Source of the DNA: Salvator merianae
Lineage: Eukaryota > Chordata > Lepidosauria > Squamata > Teiidae
NCBI GenBank assembly: GCA_003586115.2
Contig: QVOM02000034.1
Coordinates: forward strand, 115,809,815-115,873,814
Length of the DNA stretch: 64,000 bases
Direction: 5' to 3'
In this document: positions 1 through 12,182 of the stretch, piece by piece
Layout: each line of letters starts with the position of its first letter
Numbering within the stretch: the stretch's first letter is position 1
Translations under genes and position numbers: made by a program
Notes under the pieces: model-generated
The model's input: only the letters and a program-made list of their open reading frames with translations
Told to the model about the DNA's origin: nothing
Database searches by the model: none

Positions 1-253
1 GTATTGTATACAAAAGTTCAACTGATTAATTTTTATAGTTTGAATATATGGAAATACGCTGCTCGGCCAAATAGTACTTGAGTTTCTTTCACATGGGGAG
101 AGGGGATTCCAATTTCATTCATTTTGGTAACGTGCATTATTTGATCCATGAAGTGTTTATTTGTTGTTTAGATGTCAGCCAATAAAAATTTAAAAGTTTT
201 TAAAAAATACCAGCTATTGCCTTAATTGATTGAAAATTCCTGTACATGTCTAG

Positions 254-339
254 GATGCAATAGAAAATAAACTGGATTCAAAAGAATGGCCTTACTGCTC
301 CCAGTGCCCTGCACCCTGGAATGGTTCTGGCGCAGTGAG
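254..339 (+). CDS. STXBP3: STXBP3 exon, third from last
   Basis: Starts in phase 0 with GAT (D) after acceptor catgtctag. It carries 28 codons plus AG of a split serine, and contains [12 protein letters not shown] and [13 protein letters not shown]. Donor is GTGAG|gtaagg. Confidence 0.93.
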
Positions 340-1207
340 GTAAGGAGATTCATTATGTTGAAATGAAATTTTAAACAACAAGAAAGGTACTTAAGTGTTC
401 GTTTGCTGCTTGCTAGTTTCACTCTTCATCCATTTTCATTGTGAACTTGAGCATCAGGAATCAGGTTTCCAGTTGAGCCTGTTCATCGGTTCATTTTAAG
501 AGGGAATGCATGTGGTTATGAAGGGTATAGATACACAGCCCACACAGAAAATCACCAGGAAAAGGAAAAGAGGATTCCTAAAATTCAACATGCAAATCTG
601 AATGCCAGTTCCTTGGACACCAAACTCAAAAAGATGTTCTTTGTGACTACATTAAATTCTCTTTCTTCTTGCACTTATTTGACAGATTTGCAACTGTGAA
701 AATTTGGATGACTTTGTGAGGTGCATAGGAATAATTTTCATCATGGTAGTTAGTTTCTAAATGCTTGGGTTTTTTTAATCACTTATAGTTAAAACAACCA
801 ACTCACACAGTTGTTTCTGAAATGTTCTGTTTTCTAGTGCTCGTCATAAACCCAAATCTAGTTACTTAGATGACCGGAAAAGTGGGTCAAAGCTGATTTT
901 GTTTGTTGTTGGAGGTATTACGTATTCTGAGATGCGTTGTGCGTATGAAGTCTCTCAAGCCTACAAGTCTTGTGAAGTTATTATTGGTAAGTCTGTATTG
1001 GGGACAACTGGAGGCAACAAAAAACAAACATCTCATTTTGCTGTCATTTTTACATAAAGATTAATGTTAATTAATGATCACCTTCCATTAATTGTGTTTG
1101 TTTTACCAGGTTCTACTCATATTCTTACTCCTAGAAGGCTACTGGATGATGTAAAAGCACTTAGTGTACCGAAATCAAAGGATACAGTTTACTTTAAGAA
1201 CGAGTAG
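254..1207 (+). CDS. STXBP3: STXBP3 (Munc18c), C-terminal three coding exons, partial
   Basis: Three exons, 254-339, 838-986 and 1110-1207 (TAG at 1205-1207), join in phase into the last ~109 residues of a Sec1/Munc18 protein. Landmarks in order are [62 protein letters not shown] and [10 protein letters not shown]. The run CPAxWNGSGAVSAR and this C-terminus identify the syntaxin-binding protein 3 paralogue rather than STXBP1 or STXBP2, whose corresponding segments differ. In the family, the protein binds syntaxin-4 and SNAP23/VAMP2 complexes at the plasma membrane and controls exocytosis, including GLUT4 delivery. The segment here is the end of domain 3. All junctions are GT-AG: donors are CAGTGAG|gtaagg and TTATTG|gtaagt, acceptors gtctag|, ttctag| and taccag|. 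About 480 upstream residues lie left of the window. AKNAD1 follows tail-to-tail. No lesion is visible. Confidence 0.96.
838..986 (+). CDS. STXBP3: STXBP3 exon, second from last
   Basis: The first T completes the split serine. It then encodes [19 protein letters not shown] followed by the most conserved stretch of the SM C-terminus, [20 protein letters not shown]. It ends ATT ATT G|gtaagt. Confidence 0.95.
1110..1207 (+). CDS. STXBP3: STXBP3 last coding exon with stop
   Basis: After ttttaccag| the bases GT complete glycine. The exon then encodes [20 protein letters not shown] and ends VYFKNE-TAG. Length and acidic end fit the family C-terminus (human ends in KDE). Confidence 0.94.
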
Positions 1208-1900
1208 GGATAATAATGGTCAAAAGGTCTAGCACAGTCTATCCAAAATTATGTTCTGCTGATTTTCACAGAGAATCTTTATGCACTTATAGAGGTTTCT
1301 CATCAGAACCTGTGAAACTTAAGTGTTTGGCTTGAACTGGATTGTACCTTGTGTACATATTTTATATATTTGGAACTTTTAAAATTTTGAAATCTGATTT
1401 TCCTTGGATGGGAGGAAGGGGAAATATAATGGCAAGAGGAGTGAAACATGTAATAGCTTGTTTTTATATATTAACGTGCTTGGCTATAGATGGCATTTTT
1501 GCGGTAGAATGTTCACTATTGCAGTGTCCTGCACTAGGAGTCAGTTGACATATTTGTATATATGCTAATGACTTTTCATTAATAGTATGTAAACTTTCTT
1601 TTCTGGAAACACACCTGTTTCCAAAAATTCCATTACAAAGGGCCGAGAACTTAACATTTTGAAGAACAAATGTAAATATACTTGTATAGCACAATTTCAC
1701 AAGAGCAATTTGTAAGAATTCACTAGCAGCAACTTTCCAAGAGACACAAAACATGAGATAAACTTTTTAACTGCAAAATCTAAGACAAAACAGTGGTGGA
1801 TGTGATGGGGATTGCACGGATATCTCTGTGGTATTTGGGTGATGTTAATCATGAAAGTTGTAAAAAAATTACCATAATAAAGAACTTTGAAGAGTGTGCT
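1208..1900 (+). other. STXBP3: STXBP3 3' untranslated region with poly(A) signal
   Basis: Non-coding A/T-rich tail after the stop. An AATAAA hexamer at 1876-1881 is followed about 20 nt later by a GT-rich and then T-rich stretch (agtgtgctttgt...), the usual layout of a cleavage site, so the transcript probably ends near 1895-1900. The end point is inferred. Confidence 0.6.
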
Positions 1901-3240
1901 TTGTAACGTGCTTCTTTTTTTTGCTTCTTTATTATTTTTTTTTTGCTTCTCTGTCCCAAGAACAAAGAGAATCTAATGTATAGCATCTTTGTTGACTTAT
2001 TTCCTCCATCAGATTGTTGCTGTTCTGTCTTAAACATATTTATAGTATTTCTCATTCATTTAATAGAAAAGGGAAAGGACTTGTGATTATTGCTTAGGAG
2101 TCGCCAGATGAAGTGTCCAAAAACAAAACATCAGGGCAGGGGCAAATTAGATGCTTGTACAAGTTCAGGAACAAGGTTAGTAGGGTGTAGCAGAATACTT
2201 GCTTTTCAAGACAGATTCATTGCAACTTTATATTTTTCATACAAAGGCACTGTCTATATATCCAAAGCAACAGCAGCAGAAAGCTAACAGAAGCGTAGAT
2301 GTTATTCATTGTGCCATCCAACATTCTACACGTATCGCTGACTACATAATGGACAAAAATAATGGATGCAGTGATTATCTGGGCTCAGAACAAGTCCATT
2401 TCCTTGAAACCAAGGTAGTTGACCTACAACAGCAGACAGAAGCATCAGCAAGTGTGGAGAGAAGCAGTGATGACATGAAGTAAGCTTTATGAGATCACGC
2501 TGAGGCCTCCTGTCAGGCTTTCTCCTTCCCTCTCACTCCACAAGCTGCCACTGTGCAATTAACCTGCTAAGGGTAATAATACCAATCTTTTAAAATAGTT
2601 TACTATGGGAGTGTACCATAGCAGGAGGGCATCTTAAAACAGGAAGTGCTATAATAATGAATGCATAGATTTGTGAACCTCAAATGCCCCAGGAACAGTC
2701 GCTGTTACTCTGTTAACCTCAACCGAAGCATGTGTAGGAACCCCTTGAGTCACTGCAATCAGTTTTGATAACCTACAGCAAGGCTGCAAGCTGCACAAAG
2801 TAGTTGCTCTTTGCACACTGACTTTAAGACACCTTTACAGGGTACCTAAGGCACTAGCAATTCCTCAAAGGTGCTTTGGGGGCAGGGAGCAGTGAAAACT
2901 GCCTATTAAAGGTGCCTTTGAGAGAGAGAGAGAGATGGCCTATGTCAGTTCCCTGGTATTGGAATTTCCATCAACTTTGGCCATTATGGTCAGTGACCAG
3001 AGCCAATTAGAGTCCTAATTTCAAAACAAATTTGTAATTTTTCTAATTTAGCTGGACTAACTTAAGTATCTGTATTGTGAAACTGATCCTTACAAACAGA
3101 AATACAGTATTGGGAAGTATTCACAGTTTGAAGACTAAGTGAATTGGCCATAAAAATGCTTTTTACTAACCCACTAATTTATCCCAGATGTATATGAGAA
3201 CTCTTACAAAGAACAACATTTTAAATGTTATATAAATAAT
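1901..3240. other. STXBP3-AKNAD1 intergenic stretch
   Basis: Tail-to-tail spacer. It holds poly(T) runs around 1914-1945, a short (GA)n run near 2921-2934 and an unassigned open frame at 2199-2483 (see findings). I recognise no gene or repeat family here. Confidence 0.5.
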
Positions 3241-3254
3241 ACAGAAATCACATA

Positions 3255-3498
3255 CTGAAGTAATTTTTATTTTATTAGAAAAGCAATTTTATTATTTGGA
3301 TAAACAGAGGTTATAGTCAATTTGTGAACAAAACAGGCTAATTAAAATAATACCCAGGCTAATTAAAAGCAGTTAGTTTCTAGAAAACTTTGCTACAGCA
3401 ACACCAAAAGGCATAGATAACTCTCTAATTTTTCATGTAGTAAATCTAATTTTTATGAGAAATTATACACTTCTGTTCTTTATATATTGTCTGGTCTC
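3255..3498 (-). other. AKNAD1: AKNAD1 3'UTR with clustered poly(A) signals
   Basis: On the minus strand AATAAA hexamers (plus TTTATT) lie at about 3266-3276 and 3288-3293, roughly 210-230 nt past the stop. The transcript probably ends near 3250. Inferred from motif only. Confidence 0.45.
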
Positions 3499-3678
3499 TC
3501 ACATATAGTGTGGTTTCCATAAGAGACATTCAGACTTATATTGGCTAGCTGCTAGACTAGAAAGGGTCTGAATTTTAGCCCTGGCTAAATCTTCTGAAAC
3601 AGCTTGCATCATGTGCTCTGTAGTTTTCTTCAAGTCATTTGCAGCCTGTACAACATGATCCAATGTGGAATCTAGTGT
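3499..3678 (-). CDS. AKNAD1: AKNAD1 last exon, residues 876-934 and stop
   Basis: Acceptor tctttccag|. Encodes TLDSTLDHVVQAANDLKKTT and EHMMQAVSEDLARAK, like the mammalian end ALDHALRTATILKETTDQMI. It continues about 20 residues further to TGA (3499-3501). Confidence 0.92.
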   Translation of the reverse strand, partial: TLDSTLDHVVQAANDLKKTTEHMMQAVSEDLARAKIQTLSSLAASQYKSECLLWKPHYM

Positions 3679-6600
3679 CTGGAAAGAAATAAAATTGACA
3701 TAGTCATATTGGTAAGAAAAATGCTTACTTTTGGTTATTTCATTTTATGCAAAAATTCTTCAGTCTGAGATCTGTAAGTTTCTATTAATTTGTGGAACAT
3801 TTTATTGAATACCGCTGAATTTGTGTCTTCATTGTGCCTTCCTCTTGAATTAATCAATGACCTCCTTGCAAAAGATTTCCCACTCCCAAGATACTGTGGT
3901 GAAAGGATAATGGTATCATACATCCTTGAGTAGCGAGTTTGGGGAACTTGTAGATTTTGTCTAAAACACAGTAAGAACAGGTTTAAGTATTATTTATTTT
4001 GGGGCCCATTTTTTAAAAAAATCTTTCTGCTAATTAAGATAACAGGCATAGCTAATTTCACAGAATGGTTGGCCTGACTCAGTTTTGCCCAATTTTTATT
4101 TTAAAAGTGATAAACCTTACCTGTCGCACAGTCTGTCAATAAACAGTTCTGGTTGAGATTTTTTATAAATCCTTTGGAGGGCAATGCTTTTCTTTTGCAA
4201 AGAAGCTAGAATTATGAAAACAACAATAGGCAGGAAATATATCATTAAACCAGTACCTCTGTGGTCCCTTGCTCTCTGTTTTTGATACTTCCAATCATTA
4301 GAAATCTGAATTGAAAGACTAACTGCTTAGATTTAGAAAAAAGTCATCATTCTTTGAACTAAGTAACTTAGACCTTTAGTAAGAGATTATGCTAAGCAAT
4401 CTGCTATGTAGCTTGGGTTTACCACTGAATCCTGAATTGTAGGATTGGACTATTCTTACCAGGGTCCTTGTGTATAAAATGTATAACTCATCTAATTCTG
4501 TTTCAGTTAGAACATAATTATTTTAAATCAGACATGAAACTGAAGGCCCACATACTGAATTGCCTTTTCTTGGCTTAGAGAACATTTTCTAGTTAAGTAT
4601 CTCTTAGCACTAATCTACCACTTCTCATCTGTATAAGATATAAGTGAAATTATACTTGACTTTTCCCTACTATTAGAAAGTACATCGCCCTTGTACATCC
4701 AGGGATTTGCAGCTCAGCACATACTCATTACAACCCTTGTGCAATGTATCATTTTCTAAAACTGTCAATCGTACTCCTTAGTGGCCTTTTTAAACAGAAT
4801 AGAAAAAAATCATCCTTTGATGGCAAAAAGATATACTGCTATATTTTTGTAATATGTAATAAAATAATACCATTTAATAGCAGTATAATGCTGTAACATT
4901 TTCATTTTAACAAACAGGTCTATCAAAAAAAAATCACAATCAGAAATATTATGAATGTATTTTGAGTGGTGTGACAGGTTCACTTTCTTGTTACATCACT
5001 GTCAGGTGCAAAACCTGATTTGATTGTTGGAGCAGCGCTTAACAATTTGACACTCCTCACATTCCTTACTTGTTTCTTTGTTGGCCCTGAAATGGGTTTT
5101 CGTATCTCTGCGGGACAAGTCTGTTGAAATGAAAAGCAGCAAGAAAAAAAAAGTAAGTAGCAGCAACTTAGCCTAGCATCTGTCTGTATTTTTTGCATGT
5201 AGTTTAGGCATTTTGAAGATATTTGCAGAAACTGTCATAAGTGTTAGGCCCTTGCTACACAAGTTAAAAAAAAATCCTACCTTAAAGAAGGATTCCCAGT
5301 GAAGGGAACATATTAAAATGGAGGTGATTTTGAATGTCTGAGAATGTGAAGAAGTTAATGGAAATAATTAATGCAATAACATAAAAAATGACCGACTATA
5401 TATTAATTGAAGGGATTTGAGATGTTCTAAGAAAACCAGGAGTAATTAATATTAATGACAGTGAATTCTGCAGCCCTGCATCTACTCATGCTAAACAAGC
5501 TCAAATTAACTGAAGTGTGTTATAGTTAAATGCTATTTGTTTATTAACTTTAAAGCCAAAGAAACATACGCACAGTTAACTCATGATTGATTGATTCAGG
5601 TGATATATAGCATAGATATACTTAAATAATGGTGTTTACCTGTAACCAATTACATGAGAATATAGTATGGAAGAGTATTTGCTAATTGGAACATTTTTAT
5701 TGAAAGTAAGCTCCACCCTCATGCAAATTTACTTTGGATTTTACAGTTCACTTTCATTGCAATCCTAACCTCAAATCAACCAAGAGACAGGTTTGGATAA
5801 TAAAAGTCTCATAGCCTCCTTCTCCACTGGAGAGTCTCAGTAGTTAAGCACAATTGTCTCCCAAGTAACATGGCTTCGCACAACCAATTTTGATCTTACA
5901 CTGTCAGTAAAATGTAATGGCGTGCAAGGTAATTGACCCTCCCCTGAGATTAGCAGGAATTGGCGCAGAGCCAAAGCAGAGGACCGATAATGCAAACTTC
6001 TGACCAGCAAACATTTTTTGTTGATGACAGATGGTGCTATTTCAGGATGTGTTCAGAGTTTACCACTTCCAAAGCAATTCAACAAACTTTGAACATAATG
6101 CCCAGAAATAGCATTTACAACCAGCAAGAAACAGTTGTTAATGAGAAGTTCTGTTCTGTCCTTGTTTGACTGACTGCTAATAGAATCTCAGTGAAGGAAT
6201 ACACAGACAACCATAAAGGTCTATCAGGAAGTATTGCAGCTATAAACAGCAGCCAGTATTCACAAGCTTAAAGCAAATTACTTATAATGCTGCTAGGGCT
6301 TTCACTCTAGAAATTAATGATCTGTAGAATGTGTCCTATAAGGACTGAGAGGTGCTTGGTCAGGAAGTCTGGTAACCAAGGATCCAAAATGAGTGTTCAA
6401 GAAGTTAAAGTTCTGCCAAAAAGTGCCTTGGAATTTTCTCATGACACAGCTAGGCAGGTGCCCAAGTTTGTCCTTTAGCAGCCATATCTGAAGGGGGGAG
6501 ATAGATTCCACACCAACATCTAAAGTTTCATCAGACCCTGAAATTTCATCAGGCACTGCTGCTGGGCTTGTAGGGAGTGTGACTGATCCATCAATGACTG

Positions 6601-9600
6601 ATCAAGAGCACAGTTTGAGATTGGCATTTCATCATCACAAATATCAGGGCTCTGTAAATCAAAGTTCCCTGCTTTGTCCTCAGATGAGTTCTCAGCCCAG
6701 GCTATGACAAACTCCCAGAGTGCCATGCTGCTGTTGCTTTTGCATGGCTTGGATCTGGTCCAGATATTTCAAACCAAATATCTCCTGCATACTCGTAATA
6801 AAATACAGTTTCCTTCATAGAGCTTGGTTTCGTACAGCATGCTTTGGCTCTTTTGTGGTTGGTAAAATGTAACTTGCCTCATTTAATGTGATCCCAGAAA
6901 CATGCAGTAACACTGTTGACCTACTGGTAAACTGCACCTCCATTAGTCCCTAATCTCTGGTTTTCTGTAGGCACCAGTTGCTTGCATAACATGGTTTTGC
7001 ATTATGTGGCAGTTTGTGGGAATCAAACATAACATCATGTGAAGGATGACTTCATTTCTTAAGCATAAAAACAGATTCATTCAGATTTTCTTAAGTTGGT
7101 ACAGGGTATGTACCTCAAAGTGGACAATCCTGGGGAAGGAAATAGGGTAGGGTATGCTGATTGGAGGAACATAGTCAAACCATTTGTGCTATTCTGCTGA
7201 GAGTGTGGGCTGTTGCTTAACTCTCCTAAACAAAACAGCTCTTCCCTGATTGCCACCCTATTGGTTTTTTGTTTGGTACCATCGAGCCGTGGCCAACTCC
7301 TAGTTGACTGCATGGGTACCTCCATGGGTGCATCTATGTATTTTTATTGGCAGAGATTCAGAAATAGTTTGCCATTGCCTACTTCTGGAGAGAGGCTGGG
7401 GATTGAAGTGTAGACCCTCTGCTTTGCAGGAAGTTTGCTCTACCACGGAGCTGCAGCTACTCCCTATTGTTTTCTATTGGAGGTGAAAAAGGAAATAATT
7501 AAGCAGCCTTCCTTGAATGCCTAGGCTCAAAAGGACATTGGATACAGCCAGATCTTCCTCTGTCAAAACAGCTCTGCACTCAACCTCTTGATCACAATGG
7601 GACATGGCAGGTCCTTCCTACTCAGATCCTTCAAAGAGAGTTCCCCATTGCAGACAGAGACAGATGTTGTCCGTGTCATTACTCTGTTGTTTTTATTTAC
7701 ATGCTAAGTAAGTCTCCTTATTCCCAGGAAGATGCTCATATGGGAGTATGGAACAAAGCAGAGGGGATAAGAAAGTGGGTCTGTGAGGGACGACATCTAT
7801 TTTGCAATGCATCACTCTGAGAAGCAGCTACGTGTTTTGAAGAGAAGTAATTCATATCAGACTTCACCCTCTTATGCTGGGTTGGTGGGGAGATGTCTGT
7901 AGGGGGCTGAAAGACAATGTGTGGAGAGTCAAGGCACCTACTGGATTTGCCCCCATTCTGTGCTCTTGGGGGATATATACTGGAACTGGCAGGAAATTGC
8001 TTTGGACTGCCACTTGCAAGAGTACTTTAGGTGGTTTTCATTCTGTTTAGAGCTGCATTCAGTCAAGAGTTTTTGAACGTATATTCCTGTATTGTTAAAT
8101 GTGGTTTTGGCATGACTGTTTTAGGATATGTGTTAGTATGTGTGACTAGCTACTTAAATGCTGGGTGTAGGTGCTGTTGCAGTGCTATGCAAATGACCGT
8201 GTGTTGGTATTGGATTGCGCCAGGTTGTTTGGTTATGAACAAATTGTTCTATTTTCATCTTCTTTATGAAAATTGGGAAATTATTTTCTATTTTCTGGTG
8301 AGGGACTTATCTATCATTTTAATTATTCTAAATATTCTAAGTATCTTGGGAAGTTCCATACAAAAATCTACCTTTATGGTGCTCTTTTGGATGCACTTTG
8401 CACGATCCATGACTTTTAATGCTGTGTTCCAGACTTGCTTCACATCTTGAATCTTCTAGGGTGTCACAGAATAAAGGGTCTTCTGTATCACTACCTAACA
8501 TGCAATACCAGACATGTAATATATGTTACTGGTGTTAAGTTATGACTACTTCAACTATCTTGTTGAAATAGTTGCAATAGTTATACATCAATCAAGTCTC
8601 TTGGAACAAATGAAAAACTGTACCTGCTAATGCAGGTGTATCTATTGAGCCATATATGATACTACTAGTAGCCACATGCTGCAGACAGGATAGGCTGGTA
8701 TAGGCAGAAGCACCTGTAACTACCATGTGCCAGTTTTGAAGCCAAGGCAGCACTGGCAAACTCACTTTGATCCCACTCCTTTTCAATTCAAATGAAAGGG
8801 AAATTTGCCAGTGTAGCCTGGACTTCAGATGAAACCTTTGTTGTCAGTGGGTATCACTGAATCTTGGCCGACTCCTGGTTGGGGCACGGGGACCTCCATG
8901 GGCACCTCTGTGCAGTTTTCTTGGCAGAAATACTGAAGTGGTTTGCCATGGCCTACTTCCAGGGAGAGCCTGGGGATCAAACTGGCATCTGATTTTCAGG
9001 CACTTTACTTCCCCACTGAGCTACAGCCACTCTCCAAATGAAATCTAGGAACTCACATTTGGAATTACTGTGCACTCTAGCCATTACTGTTTGCTGCTGC
9101 ATCTCCAATAGGACAAGATCCATCAGATATGTTTATTGTTAGGTTTAAAACACAGTGCAGCTGTCCATATAAGTGGCTACTTTTGACTAAGACGACCACT
9201 AGTCAGGACTCTCTTTTTTGCAAAGGACTCTGTAACCAAACGGGGGCCCCATAAACTACTTTAGCTGCCCAGCTGTATCCAGTTCAGCTGGCAGCTGAGA
9301 TTGTGATTTAATCATTATTCCACTTTGTGCTTTTGATCTCTGTTTGCATCATGTGAGTAGCCCAATAAATGACAGTCCCTTTCCATTCTAGCAATACCTT
9401 ACTAATATATACACTGCATATAAATAAAGGTCAGAAGAATAAGCAAGGCAATAAATCATTAAAAAAGGCTGTGAAACCACAGGTCTGGGGCTTCTTTTAC
9501 ACATTCCTCCCAAAAAGCATCTCAAAAACACCTTAAGGATAGTAGCGTGTGGCCCTCGTGTTCTCATCCCATCTCCAATTCACCTCTAAGCCATTTCTAA

Positions 9601-12151
9601 GCTTTCTTAGAATCCTTTTTTCCTTTTCACTGCATGTGAATGCAGCCTGTTTTGGCCAATTCATTTTCTTGATGATGACCTGAAAGTTCACAGACCTCCC
9701 CTTTTTAAAAAAATCACATGTTTCTCTATTAAGCTATGGCATGGGGAAACAATGTTAAGTAATCTAAATTAAACCATTATTGGAATTGAACTAATATCAT
9801 ATCACTGAAATGCTTAACACTTGTTTTAAACAATGCATTCTCCCTTGATTATATTACTGAAACCAAGTACCTGATGAATCTAAATCTGCTGCTTTTCCAT
9901 CTAAGAAGATTGAGAATCTTTCACACTTTGATTTTCCTCTGGTTGTTTTTTCATACTGTATTTTTTTATTTCTGTGTAGAAAAAGGGAAAAAACTATATT
10001 TCATTATATGCTAACAATGAGCATGGATACGCACAATAGTAACATGGAAAGCTATTGTGTTTGCTGAGATTTATTTCCACATACTGATAAATGAATTTAG
10101 GAGTTCAGCACAAGTGTCTAAGATACGCTGGGGATATTTTTGTTTGTCTTATCAAGGTGCAGTAAGGTTTCATTAAAGCTAAGGTGTACAGCACAAACGA
10201 GAAGGGGAACAACAGAGAATAAGATGGATAGATAAGGTCATGGAAGCAGCAAGCATGAGCTTGGACAAACCAAAGGAGACAGTGGAAGGTAGAAGGGCTT
10301 GGTGTGCTGTGGTCCATGGGCTCATGAAGGGTCGGATACAACAAAATACAGTGCAAATACCAACCTGCTGGAAGAACAAGAACAAACTTCTTTACTTGAC
10401 AACTGTATTTTCAGTCTAGGATGTATAATAATATCCTGATCTTTTGCAGAATTTCCCATTTCTTCAAAAAAACGGTGATCAGAAGGATAATCTAAATTCC
10501 ATTGAGGGAGAAAGACTAGTAGCATCAATTAAAATTATTTCATGCATTACTTAAAATACATTAAGATACATTTGGAAGCTTTGGGAAGTTCATGTAAATT
10601 GAACTAAAATTCTGTATAAATTTGGGCACCAGCAATCTACACAGTTTTTACTCTCATCCTGACCTTTTTCTTTCCATTCATGAAGACTAGCCAAGTTGGA
10701 TTCCTGATTGCTTGTGCTATACAGCTTCGCTGCAGGGGGTGATCTCATTTCCCAATAGCTTAAATTTCTGGAATAAATAGCAAGGAAAGAAAGGCATAAG
10801 GCTCGCCGAAGAAGAAATCCACAAGATATATGAAATGCAGTATTGCACAAATAGCCATTTCTCATTTTTTCAATCAGTTAGTGTCACATTCTTCTGAAAT
10901 CATAAGGAATAAAACTCTCCTTCAGAAAGCTGTGATTTTCAAGTCAGACATTTTTCTAAATTTAGTTCTGGGGATGTCAATCTCCCTTACAAAATACCTC
11001 TACACATACCTTCAATCATTGACAGTTAAAGTTATACAGAATAATGAAACCCTAACTCACTTTTTTCAAAACCAAACCATTTCTAACATTTCCTTATAGA
11101 GAAGATACTCCATTTTATTTCATCAAGAGATTATGTATTTTAATAAAAACAATTCTCTGGGGTTAGGCTCCAGTATGAACTTTCCCGTGATGCTGTCAGT
11201 GAGTTGCAAAGATCCGTTAAAGTTTCTGTTCTCAAGCCACTTTAAAGTAGTTTGAAAATGAGGGCATTGATCTTACTGAAAATAGCTCCTTCCAGAATAT
11301 GGACATTGTAGTTGAAAACTCGGTTGACATCATAGGCATCACTGATCTAAATGGGTAGACTAAGCCTGAGCAAGTCCTCTAACTCTTTTCTACAGACAGC
11401 ATTTACTTGAACAATAACATATGTTTTAGACTACAATGAAGTTTGAAGGAACTAAACCACCTTGTAAAGTAAGATAGCTTTAGTAATCAGTTTCTAATCT
11501 GATTCCTGTTCCACAACAGGATGCATAATGGTAATTGCAGGAATTTTCCAGGGAAATTAGGGCTCATATTCATTGCTCTTAGCAGCTGTGGAAAAGCAAA
11601 CATCAAAGCAGTCTTGATATAGTTGTGTTTTAAAAGACAATTTGGCTGCAGTAACACCAGACTTCTATAATCCGAATTTTCTTGAGTCCCCGATTGGCTT
11701 GTTCACACCCAAGCAAAATAATGCTCACTCACACTAGTTTTTTCCATTTGCACTTAGTTCTCAGTCCTCTGCCAGCTTTTTTTCCATTTCTTTTTGCTCC
11801 TCCTGTTCCTTCCTACAGATTGCCCCCCTCCCTATCAATAATTTCTTAGTTTACATTTGGACGTGGTGGGGTTTCCTTTATCTCCTCCCATTTCTTTCCC
11901 ACACTTTCCCCTTCTCTGCCTCTCAAAGTGTTTCCCCAACATGGGGTTGACTTTTTCAGAAAATTCCTACCATACAAGAACCGAAGCTTCTCTGCTTTCC
12001 CCCTAAAATCTACAGCATGATATTCTGGATGTCAATCAAAGCTATTAGGCTATATAAACTATTCCCTGCATCCCAGCATTAATAGAGACAAGGAAGGAAG
12101 CCTCCCTCCCAACAGGGTAGGGCAACCATTCATAAAAAGAGAGGGGGAGAG

Positions 12152-12182
<31 letters not shown>

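Larger units (their letters stand above)
5121..9870. other. AKNAD1 intron 13 (longest)
   Basis: Holds two related tRNA-derived SINEs (7268-7468, 8860-9037). The rest is AT-rich sequence in which I see no exon or recognisable repeat. Open frames here, such as 8031-8450, have no exon-like flanks or family resemblance. Confidence 0.5.

Noticed and set aside
8031..8450. 139-codon plus-strand open frame
   Set aside because: Hydrophobic, low-complexity reading with no splice-like borders or family resemblance, inside an AKNAD1 intron.
9953..9979. Plus-strand pyrimidine tract ending in tag, like a splice acceptor
   Set aside because: No plus-strand coding frame follows; the real exon here (9871-9938) is on the minus strand.
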